From the NCBI GenBank assembly GCA_021651055.1, contig JAJHOH010000001.1:1488001-1552000 (forward strand): a stretch of DNA of 64,000 bases, given 5' to 3'. Below the pieces are notes generated by a model, which ran no database searches, was not told where the DNA came from, and saw only the letters and a program-made list of their open reading frames with translations. Position numbers and translations under genes: made by a program. Origin of the DNA: Candidatus Manganitrophus morganii (GTDB lineage: Bacteria; Nitrospirota; Nitrospiria; SBBL01; Manganitrophaceae). Shown here in pieces: positions 32,871 to 41,399 of this stretch (positions are counted from its first letter, which is position 1; each line of letters begins with the position of its first letter).

Positions 32871-33898
32871 CCGCGCGGGCTCCCTTCTTCCTTCGAGGAG
32901 GTCAGCTCCATTTGCGCCTCGATCTGCTCTTTGATCAGTCGATTGACCCCCCGGCTGTGCGATTCCTTGGCGACACGAACGGCGTTCTTGATCGCCTTTC
33001 CCGAAGAGCGGCCGTGGCAGATGATGCTGATGCCGTCGACCCCCAACAGCGGCGCGCCGCCGTATTCGGCGTAATCAACCTTCTTTCGGAATCGGGAGAA
33101 GGCTGGCTTCAACAAGAAGTAGCCGAGCTTTGCAAAAGGAGAGGCGGTGATTTCTTTTTTCAGGAATTGGCCGATCGCATCCGAAAGCCCCTCGGAGATC
33201 TTCAGCGCGACATTTCCGATAAAGCCGTCGCAGACGATCACATCGGCGCCGCCGGTGTAGACTTCTCTCCCCTCGACGTTCCCGATAAACCGGAGGGAGC
33301 TCGCTTTCAACATCTTGAAGACCTCTTTGGTCAGCTCGTTCCCCTTGGTATCCTCTTCACCGATGCTCAAGAGACCGACCGTCGGCTCCGGAATCCCTAA
33401 GATCTCCTTGGCGTAGATGCTCCCCATGATCGCAAACTGAAAAAGATGCTGGGGTTTGCAATCGACATTGGCGCCGACGTCGATCAAGATCGACGTCCCC
33501 TTCAGCGTCGGAAGAGAGGTGGCGATGGCGGGCCGCTCGACCCCGGTCATCGGGCCGAGGATAAAGAGCGCGGTCGCCATGCTCGCCCCGGTATTTCCGG
33601 CGCTGATCACCGCGACCGCTTGGGATTTTTGAACGAGTTCGGTGGCGATCCAAATGGAAGAATCACGCTTCTTTCGAATGACCGAGGAGGGGGATTCGTG
33701 CATCGCAACCCGTTGCGGGGCGTGATGGATGGAGAGGGGGAGTCCTTGAGCGGGATGTCGGGAGAGCTCTTTTTGAATCTCCTTTTCATCTCCAACGAGG
33801 ATAATCTCAACGTCGAGCTCTCGGGCGGCCAGAACGGCCCCCTCCACAATGGCGGCGGGGGCGTCATCTCCCCCCATCGCATCCAGCGCAATCTTCAT
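32867..33898 (-). CDS. plsX: Phosphate acyltransferase PlsX
   Basis: PlsX makes acyl-phosphate from acyl-ACP for phospholipid synthesis. MKIALDAMGGDDAPAAIVEGAV is diagnostic; other motifs are VISAGNTGASMATAL, IDVGANVDCKP and VVCDGFIGNVALKISEG. Length 343 aa. It lies between rpmF and fabH, the usual bacterial order. Confidence 0.97.
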   Translation of the reverse strand: MKIALDAMGGDDAPAAIVEGAVLAARELDVEIILVGDEKEIQKELSRHPAQGLPLSIHHAPQRVAMHESPSSVIRKKRDSSIWIATELVQKSQAVAVISAGNTGASMATALFILGPMTGVERPAIATSLPTLKGTSILIDVGANVDCKPQHLFQFAIMGSIYAKEILGIPEPTVGLLSIGEEDTKGNELTKEVFKMLKASSLRFIGNVEGREVYTGGADVIVCDGFIGNVALKISEGLSDAIGQFLKKEITASPFAKLGYFLLKPAFSRFRKKVDYAEYGGAPLLGVDGISIICHGRSSGKAIKNAVRVAKESHSRGVNRLIKEQIEAQMELTSSKEEGSPRG

Positions 33899-33954
33899 AA
33901 AGTGTCAACCGGGAACGATCCGTTAGACTACGGGTGGCCGCTCCTTCCTCTAAG

Positions 33955-34137
33955 CTAGACTTCCTCGACCGCAATCACCTCGCGGCCCTTATACGTTCCG
34001 CAGCTCAGACAGGCGCGGTGGGGCAACTTCGGCTCATGACATTGAGGGCAAAGTACATAGACAGGGACCTGGAGCTTTTTGTGCGTCCTTCTGCTGTCTC
34101 TTCTGGCTTTCGATATTTTGTGTTTTGGATTCGGCAT
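33955..34137 (-). CDS. rpmF: 50S ribosomal protein L32
   Basis: A 60-residue L32 with the usual start MPNPKHKISKARRDSRRTH and a zinc-binding set CPQC...CLSCG. It lies in the standard DUF177-rpmF-plsX order. Confidence 0.97.
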   Translation of the reverse strand: MPNPKHKISKARRDSRRTHKKLQVPVYVLCPQCHEPKLPHRACLSCGTYKGREVIAVEEV

Positions 34138-34146
34138 TGCTTCTCC

Positions 34147-34683
34147 TTACTTTGGCGATGATTTCTTATCGGTTAATTTCTTTAATTCAGCCCAGCGCGG
34201 ATCAGGGATCTCCTGCACGCAATTGCACTCTTTGAGATTTAAATCTTGTCCGCACTGAGGACAAAGGCCGCGGCACTCTTCACTGCAGAGGGGCCGCATC
34301 GGCGTGGCCAAAATCAATTGGCCCTCCACCTCCTCACTGATATCGATGGTATCCCCTTCATAAAAAAGAAGGTCGAGATCTTCTTCCAGTAATTCCCGTT
34401 CCCCTTCGGTCGGAACCGCGTTTCGAGGAACATATTCGGCGTGAAAGTCGGCTTCAACCCGACTCGTTAGAGGCTTCAGGCAGCGGCTGCATTCTGCACT
34501 CACCTCCGCAGAGAGCGCGCCTCGGACGTAGACCTCTTCCTGATTATGTTTAACCGCCTTCACTCGAACCTGGACAGGACCTTTGATTGTAAATCCGCTT
34601 TCCGATAGGTCCCAATCTTTCGGGTCCTCCTCATAAGAAAGGAGAAGCCCCTCCTCCGGAATATCGTGAATTTTAATTTCCAT
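34147..34683 (-). CDS. DUF177/YceD family protein
   Basis: A 178-residue protein of the DUF177 family, linked to 23S rRNA accumulation in other organisms. It has CSRCLKPL in the middle, an acidic stretch (ELLEEDLDLLFYEGDTIDISE) and a C-terminal cysteine cluster CSEECRGLCPQCGQDLNLKEC. It is first in the operon, 17 bp after the predicted transcription start. Confidence 0.92.
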   Translation of the reverse strand: MEIKIHDIPEEGLLLSYEEDPKDWDLSESGFTIKGPVQVRVKAVKHNQEEVYVRGALSAEVSAECSRCLKPLTSRVEADFHAEYVPRNAVPTEGERELLEEDLDLLFYEGDTIDISEEVEGQLILATPMRPLCSEECRGLCPQCGQDLNLKECNCVQEIPDPRWAELKKLTDKKSSPK

Positions 34684-34706
34684 TGCTCTTTCCTTTAAAA
34701 AATCGC

Positions 34707-34735
34707 ATTATATGAAACGTTTCCCTGGCTGTCAA
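34707..34735 (-). promoter_or_regulatory. Perfect consensus promoter of the DUF177-rpmF-plsX-fab operon
   Basis: On the minus strand TTGACA and TATAAT are separated by exactly 17 bp. The spacer contains the palindrome GAAACGTTTC (34714-34723), which could be an operator. Confidence 0.85.
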
Positions 34736-34760
34736 GCAATCTTAAGCCCAACGCTAAGAC

Positions 34761-34795
34761 AAAAAAATGGGCCGATCTGAAGAACCGGCCCATTT
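34761..34795 (-). terminator. Intrinsic terminator of erpA
   Basis: A 10-bp AAATGGGCCG / CGGCCCATTT stem is followed on the minus strand by seven T residues. It lies 55 bp after the erpA stop and just before the fab-operon promoter. Confidence 0.85.
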
Positions 34796-34849
34796 CGTAG
34801 TGAATCGTACCTTCGATCTTATCGGAGCAGAAAACGCGCGCAACGCACG

Positions 34850-35173
34850 TTAGGCGCTGAACGACGACCCGCAACCGCAGGTCGATTTGGCATTCGGATT
34901 CTTAATCGCAAAACCGGCGCCCTGCAAACTATCCAAATAGTCGACCTCTGTCCCTTGGAGCATCGGCGCGCTATACGGATCGACAAAGAGCTTCACGCCG
35001 TGCATTTCAAGGACGCTGTCCTCTTCGGTCTCTTTTTCCTCAAAAGCCATTCCGTACTGATACCCCGAACACCCGCCGCCGGTGACATAGACCCGCAACC
35101 CATATCCGGCCTTCTGTTCGGCCTCCATGATTTCCTTCACCTTGGAGCCGGCTCTTTCAGTCAATGTGACCAT
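34850..35173 (-). CDS. erpA: Iron-sulfur cluster carrier, HesB/IscA/ErpA family
   Basis: A 107-residue A-type carrier that delivers Fe-S clusters to apo-proteins. The three conserved Cys are in GGGCSGYQYGM and CGCGSSFSA. The start at 35173 (MVTLTERAGSK) has GGAGGGAAG directly upstream; the longer frame to 35269 overlaps the NuoF-like gene. It follows that gene, whose product carries a 4Fe-4S cluster, so co-function is plausible. Confidence 0.93.
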   Translation of the reverse strand: MVTLTERAGSKVKEIMEAEQKAGYGLRVYVTGGGCSGYQYGMAFEEKETEEDSVLEMHGVKLFVDPYSAPMLQGTEVDYLDSLQGAGFAIKNPNAKSTCGCGSSFSA

Positions 35174-35209
35174 TCTTCCCTCCGCTGTCTCTTTTTTAAA
35201 AGTAGGTTT

Positions 35210-35218
35210 ATTATAACA
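35210..35218 (-). promoter_or_regulatory. Extended -10 promoter for erpA
   Basis: On the minus strand the sequence is TGTTATAAT, a perfect TATAAT with the TGn extension. A clear -35 box is absent. It lies 37 bp upstream of the erpA start. Confidence 0.5.
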
Positions 35219-35244
35219 AAAATTTACGCAGATTGCACATAAAA

Positions 35245-36543
35245 CTAAGCCGTTCCGACCAGAGGACACGCCCCTTGCTGAACGTGAGCCACGTACTCCT
35301 CCCTGAAGCGCCGGAAAATGCTCTCAACCGCGATGGAAGCGCCTGTTAACAGGTAACAATAACCTCTTCCCTTGACCATTCCACAGACTTGTTCGATCTG
35401 CTGAAGGTCTTTCTCATCTCCCTGGCCCGATTCGATCTTTTCTAAAATCTCGGAGAGGTGGGCCGTGCCGAGCTTGCAGGGGGGACATTGGCCGCAGCTT
35501 TCTCTCGCAAAAAACCGGGCATATTGGATCGCAGATTGAACCATACAGGCATCTTCAGACATCACGATCACGGCGCCGGTTCCGAGACCCGATCCAATCG
35601 CCTTCAAAGCATCAAAATCAAGCGCCACATCGATCTGATCGGCGGCAATAATCGTATTAGAAGGCCCGCCTGGGAAGACCGCTTTCAGCTGTTTACCGCC
35701 ACAGACCCCGCCCCCATACTCTTCAATTAGCTCCCGAAGAGAAGTCCCTAACGGAAGTTCATATAAGCCGGGCCTATTCACATCGCCCGTGAGGGTAAAA
35801 ACCAATGTCCCAGGTGAAGTCGCGGTCCCAAGCGTTCGAAACCAATCGACCCCTTCTCTGATGATGTGCGCGACATTCGAGAGAGTCTCGGCATTATTCA
35901 CCACGGTCGGCATGCCGTAGAGTCCTTGAATCGCGGGATAATAGGGCGGTTTTTGTCGAGGTTTGGCCGACCGACCTTCGACGACCTCCAGAAGCGCCGT
36001 TTCCTCTCCCGCTACGTAGGTACCGGGGCTCTTTGAGATCTTTAATTCTACGGAAAAAGCGGTTCCCTCAACCTGTTTTCCCCAATGTCCTTTTTCTTTC
36101 GCCGTTTGGAGCGCCTGCTCCATAAATTCGATCTCTTCTTCATAACGGCCGTTGATGTAAAGGTAAACCTCTGCGGCGCCGATGGCAAACGCGGCGAGAA
36201 TGGCCCCTTCAATCAGTTGGTGGGGATTGAATCGGAGGAGATAGCGATCTTTGAATGTTCCGGGCTCATCCTCCGCTGCATTACAGCAAAGGTACTTTCG
36301 ATCAGCCTTCCGCTGGACGACCATCTCCCATTTTTTCCCGGTGGGAAAACCGGCGCCCCCGCGGCCGCGAAGCCCGGAGTGCTTGATCATTTCCAGGACC
36401 CCGGACGGCCCTAGGGTATGGATCGCTCTCTGGAGTGCCGTGTAGCCTCGGCGGCTAAGATATTCCTCATAACTGATCGGCTGAACCGTCGACAACTGCT
36501 CCAGGGGAAGATCGTGATCGGTCAAAATATGCCGGCTCTGCAC
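35245..36543 (-). CDS. Stand-alone NuoF-like NADH-binding flavoprotein
   Basis: A 432-residue homologue of complex I subunit NuoF (51 kDa). It keeps the NADH/FMN site GLRGRGGAGFPTGKKW, CNAAEDEPGTFKDR, the glycine loop YVAGEETALLEVVEG, and the 4Fe-4S ligands ESCGQCPPCKLGT with a later Cys. No nuoE, nuoG or hydrogenase gene is nearby. It could supply electrons from NADH to an unknown acceptor. It is second in a sigma-54 operon behind a zinc-ribbon gene. Confidence 0.9.
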   Translation of the reverse strand: MQSRHILTDHDLPLEQLSTVQPISYEEYLSRRGYTALQRAIHTLGPSGVLEMIKHSGLRGRGGAGFPTGKKWEMVVQRKADRKYLCCNAAEDEPGTFKDRYLLRFNPHQLIEGAILAAFAIGAAEVYLYINGRYEEEIEFMEQALQTAKEKGHWGKQVEGTAFSVELKISKSPGTYVAGEETALLEVVEGRSAKPRQKPPYYPAIQGLYGMPTVVNNAETLSNVAHIIREGVDWFRTLGTATSPGTLVFTLTGDVNRPGLYELPLGTSLRELIEEYGGGVCGGKQLKAVFPGGPSNTIIAADQIDVALDFDALKAIGSGLGTGAVIVMSEDACMVQSAIQYARFFARESCGQCPPCKLGTAHLSEILEKIESGQGDEKDLQQIEQVCGMVKGRGYCYLLTGASIAVESIFRRFREEYVAHVQQGACPLVGTA

Positions 36544-36587
36544 AATCGATTCCTTACGCCGAGGGTGAAACGGTTCTCTAAAAGGGC

Positions 36588-36788
36588 TTATGCCCTTGAA
36601 GAGGCCATCAATTTCCGATTTCTTGCTTGCATATGAGGACGATTTTCTCGATTGGCCACAATCACCGGATCAAGAATTTCACCGCAAATCAGACAGCGGT
36701 AGCCGTAAAAACAGATACGGCCGGTATCATCTTTCATATCTTCAAAAGCTTCCGTAATCATATTCCCCGTACACCTTGGGCAGTTCAT
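36588..36788 (-). CDS. Small zinc-ribbon protein
   Basis: A 66-residue protein with two CxxC knuckles: MNCPRCTGNMITEAFEDM and GYRCLICGEILDPVI. A strong AAGGAGG site precedes the ATG. It is the first gene after the sigma-54 promoter and 44 bp before the NuoF-like gene. It could be a regulatory or electron-transfer accessory; the function is unknown. Confidence 0.8.
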   Translation of the reverse strand: MNCPRCTGNMITEAFEDMKDDTGRICFYGYRCLICGEILDPVIVANRENRPHMQARNRKLMASSRA

Positions 36789-36835
36789 CTGTTGCCTCCT
36801 TGGTAAAGGTTCGTTGTGAACTTACCTTTATGGAT

Positions 36836-36851
36836 TGCAACAGAGGTGCCA
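36836..36851 (-). promoter_or_regulatory. Sigma-54 (-24/-12) promoter
   Basis: On the minus strand the sequence is TTGGCACCTCTGTTGCAA: TGGCAC, five bases, TTGCA. This is a perfect match to the RpoN consensus. It is about 50 bp upstream of the zinc-ribbon start. Confidence 0.92.
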
Positions 36852-36917
36852 AGCTCTTTTTAGTTATTTTTACTCTATAATTCAAAAGCTTATGTAATTT
36901 TATCCTTTTAAGGAATA

Positions 36918-36934
36918 TGTTTAAAAAAGAAACA
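36918..36934. promoter_or_regulatory. Candidate enhancer site 1
   Basis: TGTTTAAAAAAGAAACA is a 17-bp imperfect palindrome, one base off TGTTTC-N5-GAAACA. It lies about 80 bp upstream of the sigma-54 promoter. Confidence 0.5.
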
Positions 36935-36941
36935 GCTATTC

Positions 36942-36970
36942 GCTTTAGACTCTTTTTAGACTCTTTTTTA
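36942..36970. repeat. Short tandem direct repeat in AT-rich spacer
   Basis: TTTAGACTCTT occurs twice in succession, followed by a T-rich run. It lies in the AT-rich spacer between the candidate enhancer sites and may help DNA bending. Confidence 0.5.
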
Positions 36971-37011
36971 TTTAATATTTAATCTTATAATCAAATACTT
37001 ATACGAATAAC

Positions 37012-37043
37012 GTTTCATTTTTAAACAAGTTTCAAAAAGAAAC
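37012..37043. promoter_or_regulatory. Candidate enhancer sites 2 and 3
   Basis: GTTTCATTTTTAAAC (37012-37026) and GTTTCAAAAAGAAAC (37029-37043) are adjacent 15-bp inverted repeats with centres 17 bp apart. The second has perfect arms and overlaps the stop codon of the sigma-54 activator gene. Confidence 0.6.
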
Positions 37044-38342
37044 ATCCGACGGCTTGGCTATCGCATATTCCTTTACTTTTCGCCAAAGGGTTGTTCGGCT
37101 GAGTTTTAATCTTTCCGAAGTTTTTTTATAGTTCCAGCCGGTTTGATTTAATATTTTAAGGATGAGTTCCTGCTCCATCGCCCTTAGCGGATCTTCCTTT
37201 TCGATGACTTTTCCGATGATGTCATTGCGGGAGGGCTGAATATCCTTGAGGAGATGTTCCGCCTGAATCGTGTCCCCGGAACAGAAAACCATAACATGTT
37301 CAATAATGTTTTCGAGTTCCCGGATATTTCCCGGATAGTCATAGGCCATCAGGATCTCCATCGCCTCCGGCGAGACATGAGTCACCTTTTTCCCGGTCTC
37401 CTTATTAAACCGGGAAATAAAATGGGTGACCAGAAGCGGAATATCATCCTTGCGTTCCCGAAGCGGCGGAAGATGGATCGGCACAACACGAAGCCGATAG
37501 TAGAGATCCTGCCGGAATTCCCGCATTTCCACCGCTTTTTTCAAATCCTTATTCGTTGCAGCGATGATTCGAACATCGACTTTAAGCCGACGGGAGTCAC
37601 CGACCTTCTCGAATTCGCCTTCCTGAATCACGCGAAGAAGCTTCACTTGGGTCGCCGGGCTGATATCTCCGATTTCATCCAAGAAAATCGTTCCGTTATC
37701 CGCCAACTCGAATCGACCCAGTTTGTGAGTAATTGCGCCGGTGAAGGCCCCTTTGACATGGCCGAACAACTCGCTCTCCAAAAGGCCTTCCGCCAGCGCC
37801 CCACAATTGACGCGAATAAAAGCCTTATCCTCCCTAGGGCTGAGATGATGAATCGAATGCGCGATCAGCTCTTTCCCGGTGCCGCTTTCCCCTTCGATCA
37901 AAACGGTCGAATTCGTCTTTGCAATCTTGGGAAGAAGGCGATAGATCTCCTGCATCTTCTCGCTTTTCCCGATGATATTTTCGAAAGAATATCTCTCCCG
38001 AAGCACCTCCTCCATCGCCTTGCTTTTAATTCGCTCTTCAATCAATTGCCACATGAATTTGGCGGAGAGCCCTCCGATCACTTCCACCTGGCCGGTAATT
38101 GTCTCCAATTCCTCTCGAACGGTCTTGCTCCCTGTGACATCGATAACCAGGTCGGTCCCGTCTCGGATCAACTTGCGATAATCGGTCGTCGTCGGAATTT
38201 TAAGGCGCCGGGCCAGATCGAGCCCCGGGGCATCCGGGTTGAGGTCGGCGATGCCGACAACCTTCACGAGGGGATCTTTATGTAAGATTTCGACCAGGGC
38301 GGTTCCGCCCCTCCCCCCCCCGATAATGGCGACCTTGGTCAT
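37032..38342 (-). CDS. Sigma-54 activator with N-terminal NAD-binding Rossmann domain
   Basis: A 436-residue enhancer-binding protein. Residues 1-115 form a Rossmann domain: MTKVAIIGGGRGGTALVEIL with GxGxxG and an acidic residue after strand 2 (GIADLNPD). The AAA+ domain has Walker A GESGTGKE, the sigma-54 contact loop GAFTGA and Walker B GTIFLDEIGD. The C-terminus has a Fis-type helix-turn-helix (NYKKTSERLKLSRTTLWRKVKEY). No receiver, GAF or PAS domain is present, so the input is probably NAD(H) or a related ligand. It lies 90 bp after mdh and directly upstream of the operon it likely controls. Confidence 0.93.
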   Translation of the reverse strand: MTKVAIIGGGRGGTALVEILHKDPLVKVVGIADLNPDAPGLDLARRLKIPTTTDYRKLIRDGTDLVIDVTGSKTVREELETITGQVEVIGGLSAKFMWQLIEERIKSKAMEEVLRERYSFENIIGKSEKMQEIYRLLPKIAKTNSTVLIEGESGTGKELIAHSIHHLSPREDKAFIRVNCGALAEGLLESELFGHVKGAFTGAITHKLGRFELADNGTIFLDEIGDISPATQVKLLRVIQEGEFEKVGDSRRLKVDVRIIAATNKDLKKAVEMREFRQDLYYRLRVVPIHLPPLRERKDDIPLLVTHFISRFNKETGKKVTHVSPEAMEILMAYDYPGNIRELENIIEHVMVFCSGDTIQAEHLLKDIQPSRNDIIGKVIEKEDPLRAMEQELILKILNQTGWNYKKTSERLKLSRTTLWRKVKEYAIAKPSDVSF

Positions 38343-38431
38343 GGAAAATAAGACCTCACTTAAGACGTTAATTAGATTAGATATTACTACAGATGTGCTT
38401 TAAAGCGGAAAGAATTCGGATGATAGAGCGA

Positions 38432-39367
38432 TCAGATCATCTTATCGACGGCTTCACAAAGCTCCCTGACGGCCGTGGCGGATCGCCTGAAGTTCGCTTC
38501 TTCTTCTGGGGTCAATTGGATCTGGATGATCTCCTCGATTCCCCCTTGTCCCAATTTCACAGGCACACCGACAAAAAGATTGTCGATTTTATATTCCCCC
38601 TGACAGAGGACGGCGCAAGGAAGGATTTTTTTCTTATCTTTTATAATCGCTTCGACCATCTCGGCAACAGCCGCCGACGGAGCATAAAAGGCCGACCCTG
38701 TTTTGAACAATTTCACGATCTCGGCGCCGCCGTCGCGTGTCCTCTGGATGAGCGCATCCAATCTCTCTTTCGGCAACAATTCCGTCAATGGGATGCCGGC
38801 CACGGTCGTATACCGAGGAAGCGGAACCATGCTGTCGCCGTGGCCGCCGAGCACAAACGCATGTATGTTCTCGACCGAAACCCCCAATTCCATCGAAATA
38901 AAAGCGCGAAAACGGGCCGAGTCGAGCGCCCCTGCCATTCCAAGGACCCGCTCCCTTGGAAATCGGCTGACCCGATGCGCCACGTAGGTCATGGCATCGA
39001 GCGGATTGGAAACAACAATGAGAATTGCTTCCGGGGATCTCTGGACGACCTGCTCCGTCACCGTTTTAACGATTCCGACATTGACCCGTAGAAGATCATC
39101 GCGGCTCATTCCCGGCTTTCGCGGAACACCCGAGGTGATCACGACGATGTCCGAATTCGCCGTTTCCTCATAATTCGCTGTCCCGGTCAAGCGGGTATCA
39201 TAGCCATAAATGGGGCCTGACTCCAAAAGATCGAGAACTTTCCCCCTAGGGAGATCCGGCTGAATGTCGAGCAACACGATATCGGCGAACTCTTTTTCTG
39301 CGAGCCTTTGCGCCGTCGTCCCGCCGACCTGTCCCGCGCCGACAATTGTAATTTTATTCTTCTTCAT
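38432..39367 (-). CDS. mdh: Malate dehydrogenase (LDH-like type)
   Basis: A 311-residue NAD-dependent enzyme of the TCA cycle. The cofactor loop is [20 protein letters not shown], and the substrate Arg in [14 protein letters not shown] marks malate rather than lactate specificity. The catalytic His is in [17 protein letters not shown]. It precedes the NAD-binding regulator gene, and a promoter lies at 39407-39436. Confidence 0.95.
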   Translation of the reverse strand: MKKNKITIVGAGQVGGTTAQRLAEKEFADIVLLDIQPDLPRGKVLDLLESGPIYGYDTRLTGTANYEETANSDIVVITSGVPRKPGMSRDDLLRVNVGIVKTVTEQVVQRSPEAILIVVSNPLDAMTYVAHRVSRFPRERVLGMAGALDSARFRAFISMELGVSVENIHAFVLGGHGDSMVPLPRYTTVAGIPLTELLPKERLDALIQRTRDGGAEIVKLFKTGSAFYAPSAAVAEMVEAIIKDKKKILPCAVLCQGEYKIDNLFVGVPVKLGQGGIEEIIQIQLTPEEEANFRRSATAVRELCEAVDKMI

Positions 39368-39406
39368 AACTATCTAATTTAATTGAATATGAGACTGAAG
39401 TGGGAT

Positions 39407-39436
39407 CATTCTACCCGAAATAACGGGGTGATTGCA
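39407..39436 (-). promoter_or_regulatory. Putative mdh promoter
   Basis: On the minus strand TTGCAA and TAGAAT are spaced by 18 bp, 40 bp before the mdh start. Confidence 0.55.
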
Positions 39437-39444
39437 AGCAGAAG

Positions 39445-40194
39445 CTAGGGAGATTGAAGCTCGGTAAGGAGCTTCTCCGCCTCGGCCCGATCCATTTTCG
39501 ATTGGACACGATCCGAAGGGTGGTCAATCGAGAGAAGTTTCTCCAAGGTCGCACTCGCCTTCTCTTTCTCCCCTTTTTCCAGATAACTCTTGGCCAGATC
39601 GAGATAGGAAGGTGTGCTGGCAGGGTTCAATCGGACCGCCTCCTGCAAAGCCTCAATCGATTTTTTGATCGATCCTCCCATCAAGCCGGGGACCTTCCGG
39701 TAGAGAACTCCCAGGACATGATGCGCCACATCGTTGGAAGGATCTCTTTCCAGCACGGCGTTCATCTCTTTCTTGATCGGAGAGATCAATGAAAGTGACT
39801 TCATGACCCCCTGTGTCTCCCCGATCCGTCCATAAGCGATGCCGAGCATCAGATGCCCTCCGATGCTCTGGGGATTCACTTCGATCGCACGCTTCGCCCA
39901 GCGCTCCCCTTCCTTATAACGGCCGAGTTTTTCCTCGGAAGAAGAAGCGATATCCCCTTGCCATCTATACGACTGGGAGAGTTTCCAGAGGGCCGCTTCG
40001 TTCTTCGGATCGATTTCCAGAACTTTTTTATAAAGCTCGACCGCCCGATCGGAATGGCCCGCCTCATCGCGCGTGTCATACATCCGGTCCCCCTCCGCCA
40101 GGAGAAAAGCCAGATCCGATTCGGGGGCCGTCTCACCCCAGGTCAATCCCTGTGAGGAAAAGAAGAAAAAGAAGGCCCAAAGAAGCATCTTCAC
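39445..40194 (-). CDS. Periplasmic TPR protein, TatT-like
   Basis: A 249-residue protein with a signal peptide (MKMLLWAFFFFFSSQGLTWGE) and several TPR units: AVELYKKVLEIDPKNEAALWKLSQSY, GERWAKRAIEVNPQSIGGHLMLG and EALQEAVRLNPASTPSYLDLAKSYL. It resembles the TRAP-associated TatT group. The GTG start overlaps the stop of the MltB-like gene, so the two are coupled. Confidence 0.8.
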   Translation of the reverse strand: MKMLLWAFFFFFSSQGLTWGETAPESDLAFLLAEGDRMYDTRDEAGHSDRAVELYKKVLEIDPKNEAALWKLSQSYRWQGDIASSSEEKLGRYKEGERWAKRAIEVNPQSIGGHLMLGIAYGRIGETQGVMKSLSLISPIKKEMNAVLERDPSNDVAHHVLGVLYRKVPGLMGGSIKKSIEALQEAVRLNPASTPSYLDLAKSYLEKGEKEKASATLEKLLSIDHPSDRVQSKMDRAEAEKLLTELQSP

Positions 40195-41252
40195 GAATTT
40201 TCTCTCTTGATCAGCATCTCCGAAAGATCGGCGACCACCAACGCGTAATTAAGAGAATAGTTGTAGGAGGTGATCGTTCTAAAATTTCCAAAGAGCGCCA
40301 AGAGCGCTTCCGTCCCCTCCTGCGGTTGATAGAGTGCGAACGAAACCGCCTCATCTTTCTGGATCGATGCAGGGAGCGGGATTTGAATTCCCAACTCGAC
40401 GGCCTTCGCGATCGGAATGGTCTTGCGAATTCCCATCTCCACCTTGTTCTGTGCTTCCGGAGAATCGCCCGCAAAACGGGCCGGAAGATAGGTCAACCCG
40501 TTTCGTTTCCATCCGAACGTTTTTAAGTAGTTGGCGACACTGGCAAAAATATCTTCTTTCGACGTCCAGAGATTTTTCTTCCCATCTTTATCAAAGTCGA
40601 CGGCATGTTTTCGAAAGCTGGTCGGCATAAATTGAGGCACCCCGAAGGCCCCCGCATAGGAGCCGTTGACGGAGAACGGATCAATTCCCTCTTCCCGGCA
40701 AAGGAGAAGATAAGCGATCAGTTCCTCCCGATAAAAACGCTCTCGTCGTGGATAGAGGGAATAAGCGGTATTCAAAATATCGAAGACCCGGTACCTTTCG
40801 ATCCCAGGCTGACCGAATTTTGTTTCGACGCCGAGGATACTGCAGATGATTTCCATCGGAACGCCAAATTCAGCTTCGACTCCCTGAAGGAGTTCGGCGT
40901 TCTCCTGGAGGTAGGCCTGTCCTCGTACGACCAACGCATCGTTGATGAATCGCTTCCGGTATGCGTAGTAAGGGAGAATCTCTGCCGGTCTCTCAAATTT
41001 TTCAATGATCTCGGGCTGAAGGACCACCTTGCCGAAAATGGCTTTCAATTCGGCGGCCCCAAACTGATGGCGCTGTGTCAGATCTTTTATTAAGGAGGCA
41101 TACCGCAGATCGTCCAGATTCAGGGAAGAAGCAGAAGAGGGTTCAGCGTGGGCCAGGAGCAAATCGGCCCGGGAAAGATCGAGCGAGAGAAGGGCGCCCC
41201 ATCCGAGCACCCGCGGGAAGAGCGATTTTAAAAAGATTCTTCGGCTTTCCAA
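40191..41252 (-). CDS. mltB: Lytic murein transglycosylase, MltB-like
   Basis: A 353-residue enzyme that cleaves peptidoglycan glycan strands. The catalytic Glu is in ICSILGVETKFGQ, followed by GSYAGAFGVPQFMPTSF and the Ca-binding-like VDFDKDGKKNLW, all typical of MltB. The N-terminus MESRRIFLKSLFPRV has a perfect twin-arginine motif (SRRxFLK) ahead of a hydrophobic stretch, so export by Tat is likely. A lipobox is not seen. Confidence 0.9.
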   Translation of the reverse strand: MESRRIFLKSLFPRVLGWGALLSLDLSRADLLLAHAEPSSASSLNLDDLRYASLIKDLTQRHQFGAAELKAIFGKVVLQPEIIEKFERPAEILPYYAYRKRFINDALVVRGQAYLQENAELLQGVEAEFGVPMEIICSILGVETKFGQPGIERYRVFDILNTAYSLYPRRERFYREELIAYLLLCREEGIDPFSVNGSYAGAFGVPQFMPTSFRKHAVDFDKDGKKNLWTSKEDIFASVANYLKTFGWKRNGLTYLPARFAGDSPEAQNKVEMGIRKTIPIAKAVELGIQIPLPASIQKDEAVSFALYQPQEGTEALLALFGNFRTITSYNYSLNYALVVADLSEMLIKRENS

Positions 41253-41399
41253 ACAACCCTCCCCCGTTCAAGGCGCTCCCGGATTTCCGTTCTTGGTCAG
41301 GGGAAACGCGTGACGCATGAAAACATAGAAACTAGAAAACTAGAATAGAAGATGTCCCCCTTTTTGTCAACGCTCGCAGAATGGGAGGAAAGGCGGTGC

